From positions 293,408 to 357,407 of the forward strand of contig FJUW01000046.1 of assembly GCA_900074885.1 (NCBI GenBank): a DNA stretch of 64,000 bases, read 5' to 3'. A program made the translations under genes and the position numbers. The notes under the pieces were generated by a model. That model saw only the letters and a list, made by a program, of their open reading frames with translations. It was not told where the DNA came from and did not search any database. Below, piece after piece: positions 21,670 to 35,600 of this stretch. Source of the stretch: Rhynchosporium graminicola. Its lineage: Eukaryota > Ascomycota > Leotiomycetes > Helotiales > Ploettnerulaceae. The first letter of the stretch is position 1, and each line of letters opens with the position of its first letter.

Positions 21670-24600
21670 CCCCCCTAAGAAGAGCTTAACCCTAAGCTCA
21701 GAAGGTTATAGTTTATACTAGAATTAGTCTTTATTATAACTATTTTCGTCGATATTCGCGTAATAAGCGCTAGCTGCTCTTTAGTAGTAGTAAATTCTTT
21801 ATTAAGTTCTAACTAGTTACGTTGCTATAATAGTACTATATTAGTTATAGCTTCTAAATCAGGCAGTAAGTAGTATTTACTTTATCTGTTTATAGTAGGA
21901 GTCGAGTTTAAGTGGGGCGTGGGGTATATAAAGGAAGAGGTTTATTAATATTAGAGCCTTTCCTTTTTAACCGCGATAACTACTTTAACTTATAAGTTTA
22001 CTCTCCCTAGACTACGACTCCTATAGTAGGTATCGTTACTAACTACTATAGCAATCTGCTATAATCTTATATATTAATTGACCTAATTAACTCTTCTCTT
22101 AATATAAGTAAGTTTCTTATCTTAGTTTTAGGGATAATCCTTAAGTGTAGTACGGGGGTTTCACGGATCTATAATACTAACTCCTATAGTACCTTTACTA
22201 GTTCCTACTGGTACTCTTTCGGCAGCGTATCGTATATGTTACTTGCGATATATTCGCGCTTTCCTTAAGATAAAGTATAATAATACTCCTATTTTAGAAC
22301 TCTTATACTCGTTTTTATAAGCTTAACTCTAAGCTTTATAAGTATTATTTAGCGTTAAAGAGTAGTTATAAGTATATGAATTACTTAGATATAAACGTAA
22401 TTATATATACTAACGCGTTATAGTTACCTGACTATATTAATACGGAGTATACTATTTTATCTGGTTTACTTCCTAGTAGCGAAGCTAAGGACGCGGAGCT
22501 AAATCGGAGTAGTATTATAGCTACTTATAAAGCTATTAATTAGATCTATTATCTCGCGAAATCTACTACTCCTATTACTATATTAGAGATTACTACTATA
22601 TAATTAGCGGAGACTTAGGCTTTAAGGCGTTCTATAGAGAAAGTGTTTAAGGAGTTAGAGTTTATTAAGGTAATAAGTTGCGATCTTAAACCCTTAGATA
22701 CTAGTACGATACTAATACGATATAGGATTTAGATCTTCTAATAGTCGATTCAGCGGAGTCTAAGTTAATAGCTAAAACGGCGTTAAAGCAGACGAAGGAA
22801 TTAAATAGTATTATACGGGAATTTGCAAAGAAAGCTATATTTAAAGCTACGATATCTAACGCTAAGAGAAAGAGGAATTTACCTTCTAGTTCAGAGATAG
22901 TATCGGATCTAGATACTCCCGGACTCTCTCTAAAGAAGAAAGCCTATAGGATTAGCTATTATACTCGGTCTGCTACTAGGGCTATGTTAGTAGATTTAAG
23001 TAAGGAGTTAGATATAGTAGTTCTAGTTCTAGATATTCCAGATTTACTAGAAGCTCCGGAGGACTTAAGGGAGAGAGCTAGTAAAGTAGAGGTAGTTAAA
23101 GAAGTAGAGTTTTAGATATAGTATTATTATGAAGTATAATCGGGGGATTATTCCTAGTAATAAATTCTAATACTAGTAACTATAATAGCTTATTATCCTC
23201 TAAGTAACTATAGTTATCTATTCTATCTTCTTAGGCCTTAATCTACTAATCTAGTTTACGCGGAAGTCCAGGTTTACTTAAGTTAGTAGCGTAGAAGTCT
23301 CTGAGTTTATACGGAGTACCTATTAGGTTAGAAGCGTTATACTAAGTTAGGTCCGGGTCGTAGCCTAGCTAGCTAACTTAATACTTCAGATTATCTCTTA
23401 GGAGCTATATAGCGAGTATATCTTATAACTCCTACTCTTCTTAAGTAGTAATAACCTCCGGGGGTAGATTTAGTAACTCCTAGCTTAGTAATAGGTCGTC
23501 CGGGTCCTTAAAGAGTAATTCGGGAGCGAATATATTATATATAGAAGATCCCGGGGGTAAATCTAGCTTATATAAGTATCCGATCTTAGCTAGGACCTAG
23601 TATAGTCCTACCTAGAGACTAGATAGCTTCTTACTTAGCTAGTAATTCTTAAAGTTCCTTATAGAGAGAAATACTTTATCTCTAACTTCCTAGTTAATAT
23701 TACGCCGTTTCAGGTTAGTTATAGCGCTTATCTTATACTAAGTAGCTAATATATTAGCTTTTATAATCTCAATAGCGGATTTAGTACGTTTAGCTAAGGA
23801 TTTAGTATCGGTATAATTAAGCTTCTCTTATAGTATCGATCCGGTGAGTTACTTCTAGTCCTAGCTATTCCGTAGTAGNAGAAGCGTTATACTAAGTTAG
23901 GTCCGGGTCGTAGCCTAGCTAGCTAACTTAATACTTCAGATTATCTCTTAGGAGCTATATAGCGAGTATATCTTATAACTCCTACTCTTCTTAAGTAATA
24001 ATAACCTCCGGGGGTAGATTTAGTAACTCCTAGCTTAGTAATAGGTCGTCCGGGTCCTTAAAGAGTAATTCGGGAGCGAATATATTATATATAGAAGATC
24101 CCGGGGGTAAATCTAGCTTATATAAGTATCCGATCTTAGCTAGGACCTAGTATAGTCCTACCTAGAGACTAGATAGCTTCTTACTTAGCTAGTAATTCTT
24201 AAAGTTCCTTATAGAGAGAAATACTTTATCTCTAACTTCCTAGTTAATATTACGCCGTTTCAGGTTAGTTATAGCGCTTATCTTATACTAAGTAGCTAAT
24301 ATATTAGCTTTTATAATCTCAATAGCGGATTTAGTACGTTTAGCTAAGGATTTAGTATCGGTATAATTAAGCTTCTCTTATAGTATCGATCCGGTGAGTT
24401 ACTTCTAGTCCTAGCTATTCCGTAGTAGTATACTATATTTAAAGGTATATAGCGCTATGCCGATAGAGTCGTAAGGTAAGGTTACTTAGGTACAGTCTAT
24501 TATCAGTAGTAGTTCGCTCTAGTTACTCTAGTAGTAATTAATAAAAAGTCTAAGGTATTAGTTAATATACTAATTTATAATCTCCGTTTATCTGTCGGTT

Positions 24601-27600
24601 TACTAGTAGAAAGAAGTAAAGAGCTTAACTTTAACTCTAATTATATAGTAAAACTCTTACTAGAAAGATAAGACTAACTAAGCTCCTTAGTTAGATATAA
24701 TTAACTTAGGGGTATATCCGAAACGATATATCTATTAGATAAATAATATCGCTATCCTGCGGGTATTAATATTACGGTAGTATAGTATCGATATAGAGTC
24801 CTTCCTTAGGCGGTCGATAAATACTAATATCCTATTAAATCTTTAGTTATCAGGCGAGAAGTCCTTAAAATCTATAGCTAAGTACTATATAAGGTAGCTA
24901 AGTACCGGTAATAGGTGGAGGAATCCTTGCTGTTTCGTTTGCTTCGGATAAGAGTACTAATAAGAGTAGTAATTACGAGTATACTATTTTATATCTAATA
25001 TAAGTCCTTTCTAGTAGTAATAGATAGAAATTATTTCGGCGGTCTTACGAGTATTTAGATAAGCGGAGGAAACTTGATTGTGGACTTTACTAATTAAATA
25101 GGTATATAGTAGGGTATAGTATTATACGTATAGATAACTATTATAAAGTAGTAAACTATTATTAATAGTATAGCTATCTCCTAATATATTCTGTTTATTA
25201 GAGAACGATTCTTAGTTAAATTAGTATAGCTTCTCGATTAAATTAAAAGAATTACGTGCGAGTTCCGGTAGCGTATTAATCCTTAGCGATATTAGGTATA
25301 TATAACTAATTTAATCGATATAATACTTAGCTAGTTCCGCGTTAATCCTAAGGTCTAGGTAGTCTAGAGGTAATAAAACCCGAGATCTACTATCCTGTTT
25401 CTATTATTCCTATATCCTTAGATCTTATTCTCTATAGCTAAGGATATCAGCTTTAGTATTATCTTTATTAAGCGTATATATAATTTGAAAGTTAAATTCG
25501 GAAAGGAATTCTATCTATTTAGCTTACTTACTAGTTAGGACCTTAGTAGTTATAAAGTATTCTAAGGATCGATAGTTCGTATATACGCCGGTATAGTATC
25601 GTAGAGATATAAGTTCCGGTCTCTATTTCCGGAAAGACTTAATAATAGCGTATAGCTCCTTATTATAGATCTCCTAATTTAGTTTATATCTATTAAGAAT
25701 ATAGGAGTAGAATCTAATTAGATACTACTAGTTATCTTTATATAATTAAGAGATAACTCTAGCTATTATACTATCGGAAGTATTAGTTTCTAGTTTAGTC
25801 TATAATTTAGAGTCGAAATAGTATAGTTTCTATACTGATAGTAGCTATTAACGTAAATTATCGAAGGACTTCTTATAATCGTTAGTGAAATTCTATAGTA
25901 CTATAAGCTAAGTAAGTATTAAGAGAGGTTTAGTGATAAGGCCGAAATTCTAAATAAATTAATAGTAGAACTTATAGAATCCTAGGAAGGATTTCACGGC
26001 TATTACCGTTTCGGGATATTTCTAGTCTACTAACAGTACTACTTTCTTAGGATCTAGCTCGATTCCGTTAGTAGTAACGATATATCCGAGGTATTTAGTC
26101 CGAGTAACGTAGAATTCGCTTTTCTTAATATCTACTTAAAGTCTAGTATCTATTAAGTATTATAGTACTAATTTAATATATTCTTTATATTCCTAGAGCG
26201 TTTCTAAGTATATAAGGATATTATCTAGGTAAGCTATATAGAAATTATCTAAGTAGTCTAGTAGTATATTATTTATATATTACTAGTACGTACTAGGTCT
26301 GTTATAGAGCCCAAAAGGTAGTACTTTATATTTATAGGATCCGAAGCGGGTTCGGAANGATCTAAAGCGGGTTCGGAAAGTAGTATACTCCTCGGATTCG
26401 GGGTCTATATAGATATAGTTAAATACTACCCGGATATTTAGTTTAGTAAAGATTACTACTTTAGATATATAAGTTAAGAGCTTATCGATCCTAGGTATTA
26501 GGTATAAATCCTTTCGAGTGATCGTATTAAGCTTATAATAGTTAATATAGAAGCGTAATCCTCTATCGGCTTTTTTAATAAATAGTATAAGTAATATAAA
26601 GGGACTTTAGCTGGATTCGATAAATCCTTTATCTAAGTTCTTTATAAGATACTCCTTAGTTACTCGTAATTCGTCTATAGATTACTAATATAAGGGCGAA
26701 TATACGTTAAGTAATAGTTTTTCTAGAATAATTTTATAATTATATAAGCGATATAGTAGAAGAATATTAGAATCCCGCTTAGAAAAAGCTTCCTTAAGAG
26801 TATAGTATTATTCCGGTAGCTTTTCGGCTACGAGTCGTTCGGTATCAGGATCCTTAGGAGAGTTGCTATTTAGATAGTCTTATAAGAGGCGGTTTATCTC
26901 GTAGATACTAATAAAGAATAATTCGGAACTTTTATATTTTATATTAAAGTAAAAAGCTATAGTACTAATTTAGTAAATCAGAACTAGTTTCTAGATCCTC
27001 GGAGGTTAAGAGGAGCACTTATAATAGAGTTTCGGCGCAGGTACTTTTCTTAATGAATTCGGAGCGAAAAGGGGTTCGGATTCCTTAGCGATAAGCGGAA
27101 ATAAGTTAAAGGGTAAGGATAATACGTTAATATACTATATCGCTACTATTTAGTATAATTAGCGTTAGTCTAGCTAGTTTATAGCTAAGTCCTGCGTGTT
27201 AGTATCGATTTAGTAAGATCGATTGATACTAGGTTTGCGAGACGATAGAGTTATAATTATCTCCTTATTATATTAGAAGGTAGCTAGATAGTATTCCGAC
27301 TATAGTAGCTTATAGTAGAGCGTATCTAGCTTAACTTGAAATCGTCGTATCTATTTAATACTAATAATTATATCTTATTATCCTAAATCGAGGAGAATAA
27401 AAGGGTAGTTATAAATACGCTTACTATTAATAGAAAAGTATAAACGTATAAAATAGGTAATATAGGTTCTAATAGACTATTAGAACTTACGTATTAGAAT
27501 AGAATAGGATAGTAGCTCGATTTTGATACTAAGGGCTCCTGATAGTTATCTAGTAAGAGTGCGATTAATAAATAGATAACTATTCGCTCCGGTATCGATT

Positions 27601-27929
27601 AAGCTACTTATAGAGACTCCTAGCTTATTTATACTAATTATAGTCGGGTATATGAATTACTTACTTCCTATTAGGGAGTTAAGGTCTAGATTAGAGAGAT
27701 TATACTTACGTAGACTTAGGAAGGAGTTTTTACTTAGGCCTTATTGTTTCCCTTTAGTATTAGTCTAGATTCGGAGGGTATATCTTCTACTACTTCCTTA
27801 ATTACTTAATCCTCTTCCGGAAATTCGTCGATTAATTAAACCTTAGGCGGGTTAGGGTAGTCTGGCTTAATATAACCGAGCTATCTATAACTATAATACT
27901 TAAGGGGTTCTCCGGTCGAGGTAGTAGGG
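21670..27929 (-). pseudogene. Element A gag end and pol remnant
   Basis: Read from right to left on the minus strand: a C2HC zinc-knuckle relic (about 27905-27840), an aspartic-protease active site LIDTGANSYLFI (about 27620-27580), and a Ty3-type reverse transcriptase with KVLPFGL (about 26330-26310) and YLDNILIY (about 26240-26215). RNase H and integrase should follow leftward, but I did not resolve them motif by motif. Many TAA/TAG stops interrupt every frame. Two N joins (23879 and 26358) fall here, the first with a duplicated 549-bp flank. Confidence 0.75.
23330..24428. repeat. 549-bp direct duplication around a single N
   Basis: 23330-23878 and 23880-24428 are nearly identical, with one G/A difference noticed (AAGTAGTAATA against AAGTAATAATA). 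They are separated only by the N at 23879. This is the pattern of two overlapping contigs joined without merging the overlap, not of a biological tandem. Confidence 0.85.
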
Positions 27930-27934
27930 CGTTT

Positions 27935-28170
27935 TTGTAACGACTAGTCAGGTTTGGAGGTCTCTCCCTATTGGTGGAAACACTTACTGCTAAGCGAGAT
28001 TACACGAGTAGAGTTTAGGGGCCCCTTTTTATATATATACTTCTATTCTCTCTCTACTTCTTTACTCCTTAGTTATAGATTCTTAAGTGATTCTTACTAC
28101 TTTATATTTATAGTAATATAAGGTCTTATTACTCAGGTAGTTTTAAGACTTTTCTAGAGTAAGCGTTATA
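27935..28170 (+). repeat. 5' LTR of element B
   Basis: Starts TGTAACGACTAGTCAGG and ends AAGCGTTATA. Same family as the solo LTR at 19712-19946, in the opposite direction. Confidence 0.92.
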
Positions 28171-29836
28171 TTATCTATAACTCTTTTACTTATATCTAGG
28201 AAGATAGTAAATATCTACTTATATTATACCTCTGTACTTAGAGCTACTAAACGCAGGAGATTATACTATATAGAGAAGGCTTATACTAAGTATAAACTTG
28301 AAGAATAGTACCTAAACCGAAGTAACTTAAGTCTGATAAATCGACTACTAGTTCTCTGACTCCCTCTACTTCCTATTCTTCGGCGACTCGTAATACTCGC
28401 TATAACTTACCTCTCTCTATAGTAGAGAGTACTCGCGATAACGCCTTATCCGAGTTAAGCTTCCTAACTCTTACTATAATCAACGAACTTACTAAGTCGC
28501 TAAACCTCCCTAATAATACTCTTATATTAATAGTAACTATAAGTAACTTATAGGAAGACTACGCTTACTAGCTATAAGAGGCAGAAAGGAAGCTCGCGGA
28601 GGAGAGATAATTAAATACTAATCTATCTGCAGAACTACGCTAGTTATAGGACGAGTTCCTAGAACTATACTAGTTGATTACTTAGCGCTCTACTAAGTCT
28701 ATATCGTTTAATAACGTTTAATCGCGTATAATACTACTACTATTAATTAAAGAAGATAACGCTACTCTTACGCCTGATAATCGTTATTAAGAATAATCTA
28801 CTAGAGGAATATTATTAATATTATACGCTACGCGTATAGAGAAGATACTAAACCTTCTAAATAAGCTCTCTAATAGAATCGACTACTCTCTAAAACTCTA
28901 GGAAGTATAGATACGTAACGCCCTCCGGCGCTACTCTAGCTATTTTATCGACGAAGATCACTATAAAGATTAGTTACTTAACTAAACGGAAAGAATAGCT
29001 AGAACTTACTTAGAACTCTTATTCTTAGAACTAGAATATAACGAAGAAGGTAGTATAATCGATTCACTTGATATAGTTACTTAACTTGTCTCTTTCTTAT
29101 TTAATCTATACGACTAATAAACTATAAGAGCTAGCTACTCCGCGCTAAAGATAGATTATAAGTAGACCTTCTAGATATTCTACTACGAGTTTTATACGCT
29201 AGCTCGTAAAGCTAGAGTAAATAATTAATTAACTTTGAAAATAGACTTATAGGAGAAGCTACTTGTACGGCTACGGAAACAGCTCTTCTAATAGTACTAA
29301 ACGTTAAGGATACTAGAAGAATATATTAAGGCTATATAAGCTAAAGACTAAGGTTAATTTATTAAAAAGACTTATTATTCCGAGTCTTCAGCTAAGGCTA
29401 GCGCGACTCGGGAACGCCCTATAAATACCTCCTCTTAGCGCCGTAGTACTAACTCCTCTTCTTATCCGTAAATTAGTCTTCTTACGCCCGAGAATATTAG
29501 TACGACTAGTAAATAAGTACTATACTCTGCACGAAACGATACGCCTCGTGTATAATCGCTAGCGAATACTCCTTATCACTTTATACTTACCTTATACTTA
29601 CGCTTATTATCAGCTCGACCTAATACTCTATATCGAATTAATATAATTAACGCTAATAACGACGTTGACAGCGAGCTAGAAGAAACGTACGATAACGCCC
29701 AGGAGTATGTCAAACCGCTAGTAAAAGACTACGCCTAGGGAAAGACTCCTTCCTAGGTAGTATACGAGATATGCGATATCTTGACCTTACGAAGCTTCTC
29801 AGTAGTTAATCGTTCACTACACGTGCTACTCTTACT
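28171..29836 (+). pseudogene. Element B gag remnant
   Basis: Plus-strand relic of a retrotransposon structural protein. The best visible text is around 29170-29330 (FYYEFYTLARKARVNN, then an interrupted helical stretch), typical of gypsy gag. No zinc knuckle was resolved. Stops are frequent. It ends at the TTACT target site of the inverted copy. Confidence 0.65.
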
Positions 29837-30071
29837 TATAACGCTTACTCTAGAAAGGTCTCAAAACTACCTGAGTAATAAGACCTCATATTACTATGAA
29901 TATAAAGTAGTAAGAATCACTTAAGAATCTATAACTAAGGAGTAAAGAAGTAGAGAGAGAATAGAAGTATATATATAAAAAGGGGCCCCTAAACTCTACT
30001 TATATAATCTCGCTTAGTAGTAAGTGTTTCTACTAATAGGGAGAGACCTCTAAACCTGACTAGTTATTATA
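29837..30071 (-). repeat. LTR of nested copy (3' LTR by polarity)
   Basis: Starts TATAACGCTTACTCTAG and ends CTAGTTATTATA. Followed by a pyrimidine run that is the complement of the polypurine tract seen just before 37046. Confidence 0.9.
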
Positions 30072-30882
30072 TTACCTCCCCCTCCGAAAAAAGCTCGCCC
30101 TCGAGCGTTAGTCTATCTCCTTATTACTATTAAAGTAGTCGTAATTATTAATTCTATCGTAGAAAGCTTTTAGCTAATTAGGTAGTTTAGCAGGAGGTCT
30201 AGCTTACGTTAGGTTATTAAGGTGGAATTATTATAGCTTAATAGGAGCGTATTTAATATCTATAGCGTTATATTATATAAGATCGACGTCTTGATTTAAC
30301 TAGGAAACTCGGTATAAGAGGCTATTACGCTACTTATAGCACGCAAGTATATCTTCGATCTCCTATTTATCGTCACTAGTAATATTAATAAGTAGTAGTA
30401 GTNAGAATCTATAACTAAGGAGTGAAGAAGTAGAGAGAGAATAGAAGTATATATATAAAAAGGGGCCCCTAAACTCTACTTATATAATCTCGCTTAGTAG
30501 TAAGTGTTTCTACTAATAGGGAGAGACCTCTAAACCTGACTAGTTATTATATTACCTCCCCCTCCGAAAAAAGCTCGCCCTCGAGCGTTAGTCTATCTCC
30601 TTATTACTATTAAAGTAGTCGTAATTATTAATTCTATCGTAGAAAGCTTTTAGCTAATTAGGTAGTTTAGCAGGAGGTCTAGCTTACGTTAGGTTATTAA
30701 GGTGGAATTATTATAGCTTAATAGGAGCGTATTTAATATCTATAGCGTTATATTATATAAGATCGACGTCTTGATTTAACTAGGAAACTCGGTATAAGAG
30801 GCTATTACGCTACTTATAGCACGCAAGTATATCTTCGATCTCCTATTTATAATCACTAGTAATATTAATAAGTAGTAGTAGT
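29924..30882. repeat. 479-bp direct duplication around a single N
   Basis: 29924-30402 and 30404-30882 match with only a few substitutions (such as CGTCACTAG against AATCACTAG). They meet at the N at 30403 and include part of an LTR plus adjacent interior. Probably an unmerged contig overlap, or two different genomic copies wrongly joined. Confidence 0.8.
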
Positions 30883-32392
30883 AATAAGGTTTATCCTAGA
30901 AAGGGGTCGTTTAGATACTTCCGTAGCTTAGCAGTAGGGAATACGTTATATACTTTTATACTAGTAAGGAGCTCTAGGCGATAAGAGCTTCCGACCTTTT
31001 CAATTATATAGAAAGGTCTGTTAGTTAGGAAGTCGAGTTTTTTACTAAGTCGAGTACTTATAAAGTAGCGTATATCTAGCTAGATAAAGTTATCTATAGT
31101 AAAGTCGACTTTATAGCGTAAGCGATTATAGGATTAGGATATCTTAGCTTTTATATATTAAAAGCTAGATTAAGCAGTAGTCTAGGTATCGCGTAAGCGA
31201 TTAGTATAATCTAGAGCTTACTAAGTATTCAACTTATTAGTAGGCGTAGTAGAGTTAAGTAAGTCTTTCTAATTCTAATTAACACAAGGTATATATCTAT
31301 AAACGACTTTAAAGAGTAAGAGACCTCTAAGGGATTCGTAAGGGAGAGTTATCTAAGCGTAATCTATAATAGGTAAGAATTCCGATTAGTCGTCTTAATA
31401 ATAAGAGATAAAAGGTCGTAATCTGCGTTAGAGATATTAGTTATAGATTTCTATTTAGCTATCTATTTATAAGTAATCTGCTGCAGAAAGCTATCTTTTA
31501 GTACTAAGAATTATAATAACTATAGTCTAAAAACAGGAAACGAATTAAGGCCCTCTATTAGAGGTAATTATTAATAGAGCTCCGAAATAGTAGTATATAT
31601 AGTATAAGTAAAGCTTTATAAGGTCGCGCGTATTAGAGGTCTTTTAGTAATAACGCGGATCTAATATAGTGCGCCTACGAGCTTAGATCTCTAGTTACTA
31701 AAAGATCGTATAATTATAAGTATTTCCTTATTGTAAATAGCGTAATTAAGCTCGGCAAGTAGTATAATCTTAGAGAAGTAAGCTACTAGGAACTAGTCTT
31801 CGTTATACTATTACGATAGTATACCTGCTATTACTCTATCACTAGCGTCTATTTCGATCATATAAGGTAGATATTACTAATAGTAGTAGAGGAGTAGTGC
31901 CGAAATAAGAGCGTACTTTAAGTAATCAAAAGCATCTTTATACTCTCTAGCGAACCGAAATAATATGTTATTTTTAGTAAGTTATATAAGAGGTTTTACG
32001 ATAATTCTATAGTCCTTAATAAATCGTTAGTAGAAGTTATAAAAGCCTAAGAACGATTATACGCCCTTAACTATAGTCAGGTAATTCTAAGATTATATAA
32101 TATTAACCTTCTTAAGGTCTACCTCGATCCTAGAAATAGAGATAATAAATCTAAGGTATTTAGTGCAAGTAATATTAAATTCATACTTCTTAAGGTTAGC
32201 TTATAATCTAGTNAGTAGTCGATTTATCGGACTTAAGTTACTTCGGTTTAGGTGCTATTCTTCAAGTTTATACTTAGTATAGGCCTTCTCTATATAGCGT
32301 AGTCTCCTGCGTTTAGTAGCTCTAGGTATAGAGGTATAATATAAGTAGATATTTATTATCTTCCTAGACGTAAGTAAAAGAGTTATAGATAA

Positions 32393-32627
32393 TATAATAC
32401 TTACTCTAGAAAAGTCTTAAAACTACCTAAGTAATAAGACCTTATATTACTATGAATATAAAGTAGTAAGAATTACTTGAGAATCTATAACTAAGGAGTG
32501 AAGAAGTAGAGAGAGAATAGAAGTATATATATGAAAAAGGGCCCCTAAACTCTACTTATATAATCTCACTTAGCAGTAAGTGTTTCCACTAATAGGGAGA
32601 GACCTCCAAACCTGACCAGTCGTCATA
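32393..32627 (-). repeat. LTR of nested copy (5' LTR by polarity)
   Basis: Starts TATAATACTTACTCTAG and ends CCAGTCGTCATA, directly followed by the TTACT target duplication. The 179 bp to its left (32214-32392) are the reverse complement of the start of element B's interior. Confidence 0.9.
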
Positions 32628-32632
32628 TTACT

Positions 32633-35600
32633 AAGAATGGACTCTCGTATAAGCTACCCGTACTTCTTAATTCTGGAGCTAATAGATATTATTTTATTAA
32701 TTATTCTTTTCTTAAATCCCTTTCCTTCTTCTTAAAACTTTTAATTTACTTTCTGCTAAACGTAATTCCTATTAAAGGCTTTAATAGCGTTAATAGTAGT
32801 ACTATTAGTTACTATATAATACTTAATTTAATAGTAGATCGTCGCGTTTAGGTATTTACCCCTTTTCTTATTACTACTCTCGGAAACTATAGTATTATAC
32901 TCGGAAGGATCTGGCTTTCGGAATATTAAGTACTCTTAGATACTTCTAAACAATAGATTATTTAGCTACTATATACTCCTCCTAGTAACGTTTATAGCTC
33001 TCCGATCGAGATTAAGGACTTACGTAAATACTATACTTACTAGCGCTACTAATATAACGCTAACGAACGAAACGAACGCCTTAATTAGTTCTGGGAAGTA
33101 TATAAGGAATAGCGAAGCGCAGCTAACTCTCCTATTAATATTCGAGCTATTATTAACTCTATCTCTATTATTAAATGACTATTACTAGCTTAGAAGCGCA
33201 TTTCTAGGGAGACTTATAGCTATAAAAATATCTAAAACTCTCCCCTAGAGAGTGTTCTATAGGCAACTAACCCTCTATTACTACTACTAATTAGTTAGGA
33301 CTATTTCTCTAGCGTTTATATTACTTATTATAGATACGATAAGCCTAAGTATTTATTACTTAAAGAATAAGAATAGAGTAATAAAGAGAAGTCTTTATAC
33401 TCTAGAGAAGCTACTAATATATAGCCGAAGTACATACGATTTAGCGATATTATCGCTTATATCCTACGTGAATCTCTACTTTAACTCTAATTAGAAGTCT
33501 CTACGTTAAAGACCTACGTATAAGATTACGATTATATAATTCATACTATAGACTAATAGTTATTCGGAATATTATCTCGCGACTTAATAGAAGCTACTTA
33601 AAGTATAAAAATAGCTATTATAATATTTCGGAAGCGATAAAGATTACCTTACATGCTTAAACCTCTTCTAGAGCTTCTTACGCTAGAGATTTATACGATT
33701 AGCAGCTTAGTTTTCTATCTCTTATATAAATACTAGAAGTCTTCTAATAATAAGATCTTCTCTATTACTCTTCACGAGATAGATAAGCTTCTTAACAACC
33801 GAATCGTAGTTTAGTAATATAATACTACTATCGTATCTTTAACTATCGACTTTATAGAATATTATAAAACCGCCTAGTAATTTACTATTAGCTTAAGCGA
33901 ATTAGATTTAGAACTATAGATCTCTTATAAGTATAGCTAGTAAGTATGCGTCTTTTCTAAGGAAGCTAGTAATATTCTTCCTCCTTATCGCTTATACGAT
34001 TACCGAATTAAGCTTAAGGAAAGGGCCGAGAAGAACCTTAAATACTCCCTCTTATATAAGATATTAGCTAAAGAACTTAAAGTCGTTAAGGCGTATATTA
34101 CTAATAACTTAGCTAAAGGTTTTATCGAACCTTCTTAAGTACTATACGCTATACCTATTCTTTTTATTAAGAAAGCTAATAGAAGTCTAAGATTCTATAT
34201 CGACTTTCGCGTACTTAATAACCTTATAAGGAAAGATTAATATCTACTGCTATTAATCGATAAAACGCTAGCTAGAATCTCTACTATTAAGATATTTACT
34301 AAACTAGATATTCGCTAGGTGTTCTACCGAATTCGAATGGATCTAGCCTCTAAAGAGTATATGACTTTCCGGACTTATTATAGTATATATAAGTATAAGG
34401 TACTCCCTTTCGGTCTAACTAATAGCTCTGCGATATACTAGCGATATATGAATAATATCTTATTCGACTACTTAGACGACTTCTATATAGTATATCTAGA
34501 TAATATTCTGATCTACTCTAACGACTTACTATAGTATTAATTATACGTACATAAGGTACTATAACAATTATAAGACGCTAGATTATAAGCCGACCTTAAG
34601 AAGTATAAATTCAATATTACTTATACTAAATACCTTAGATTTATTATCTTTACTTCTAGGATTAAAGTAAACTCTAAGAAAGTCGATATTATATAATCTT
34701 AGAATTACTTAACTATAGTTAAGGGCGTATAATTATTCTTAAGCTTTTATAACTTCTACTGACGATTTATTAAGAACTACAGAATTATCGTAAAACCTCT
34801 TATATAACTCACTAAAAATAACGTATTATTTCGGTTCGCTAGGGAGTATAAAGATACCTTTGATTACCTAAAGCACGCTCTTACTTCGGTACTACTCCTC
34901 TACTACTATTAGTAATATCTACCTTATATAATCGAAATAGACACTAGTAATAGAGTAATAGCAGGTGTACTATCGTAATAGCACGATAAAGACTAGTTCC
35001 TAGTAGCTTACTTCTCTAAGACTATATTACCTACCGAGCTTAATTACGCTATTCACGATAAGGAAATACTTATAATTATATAATCTTTTAGTAACTAGAG
35101 ATCTAAGCTTATAGGCGTATTATATTAGATCCGCGTTATTACTAATTATAAAGCTCTTAAGTACTTTATAACCTCTAAATAGCTAAACGTACGATAAGCC
35201 TAATAAGCTAAGCTACTCGCAGATTATAACTTTATAATTACTTATCGACCTAGGAAGTATAATCTACTTACTAATACTCTCTCTTATAGAACAGATAAAT
35301 TAGATAACTAGAATAACGCTAAAAGAACTTAGCGTTTATAATAGCTACTACGCGAAGACTAAATCGATCTAGTGCTACTTATAAGTAACCTCCGGAATAG
35401 CTCCGACTCTATAGATAACTTTAAGCTTATTAACGCCTTAGAAGTCGCTGACCTATCGCTAGTCTTTTTTATAGTATAGTAAGTACTTGACGCTAATCGC
35501 ACTATACTATTACTCTAAGCTTTACGGAAATAAGCTCTCTCCGCTACTCCTAGAAAACTAACTATAGAAAAAGATCTTCTACTCTATAAAAGAAGACTAA

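Larger units (their letters stand above)
29837..32627 (-). mobile_element. Inverted second copy of element B nested in the first
   Basis: Flanked by TTACT duplications (29832-29836 and 32628-32632). Its LTRs (29837-30071 and 32393-32627) lie in reverse orientation to the host copy. The interior is the reverse complement of the start and end of element B. The copy is incomplete here: N at 32213 joins reverse-transcriptase sequence straight to gag start, N at 30403 repeats 479 bp, and near 31660 about 0.8 kb between RNase H and integrase is missing relative to the host copy. Confidence 0.88.

Noticed and set aside
23330..24428. Biological tandem duplication inside element A
   Set aside because: The copies meet exactly at a single N, which fits an unmerged contig overlap better.
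29837..32627. A palindromic retroelement or large foldback structure
   Set aside because: TTACT duplications on both sides show an ordinary insertion of a second copy in reverse orientation.
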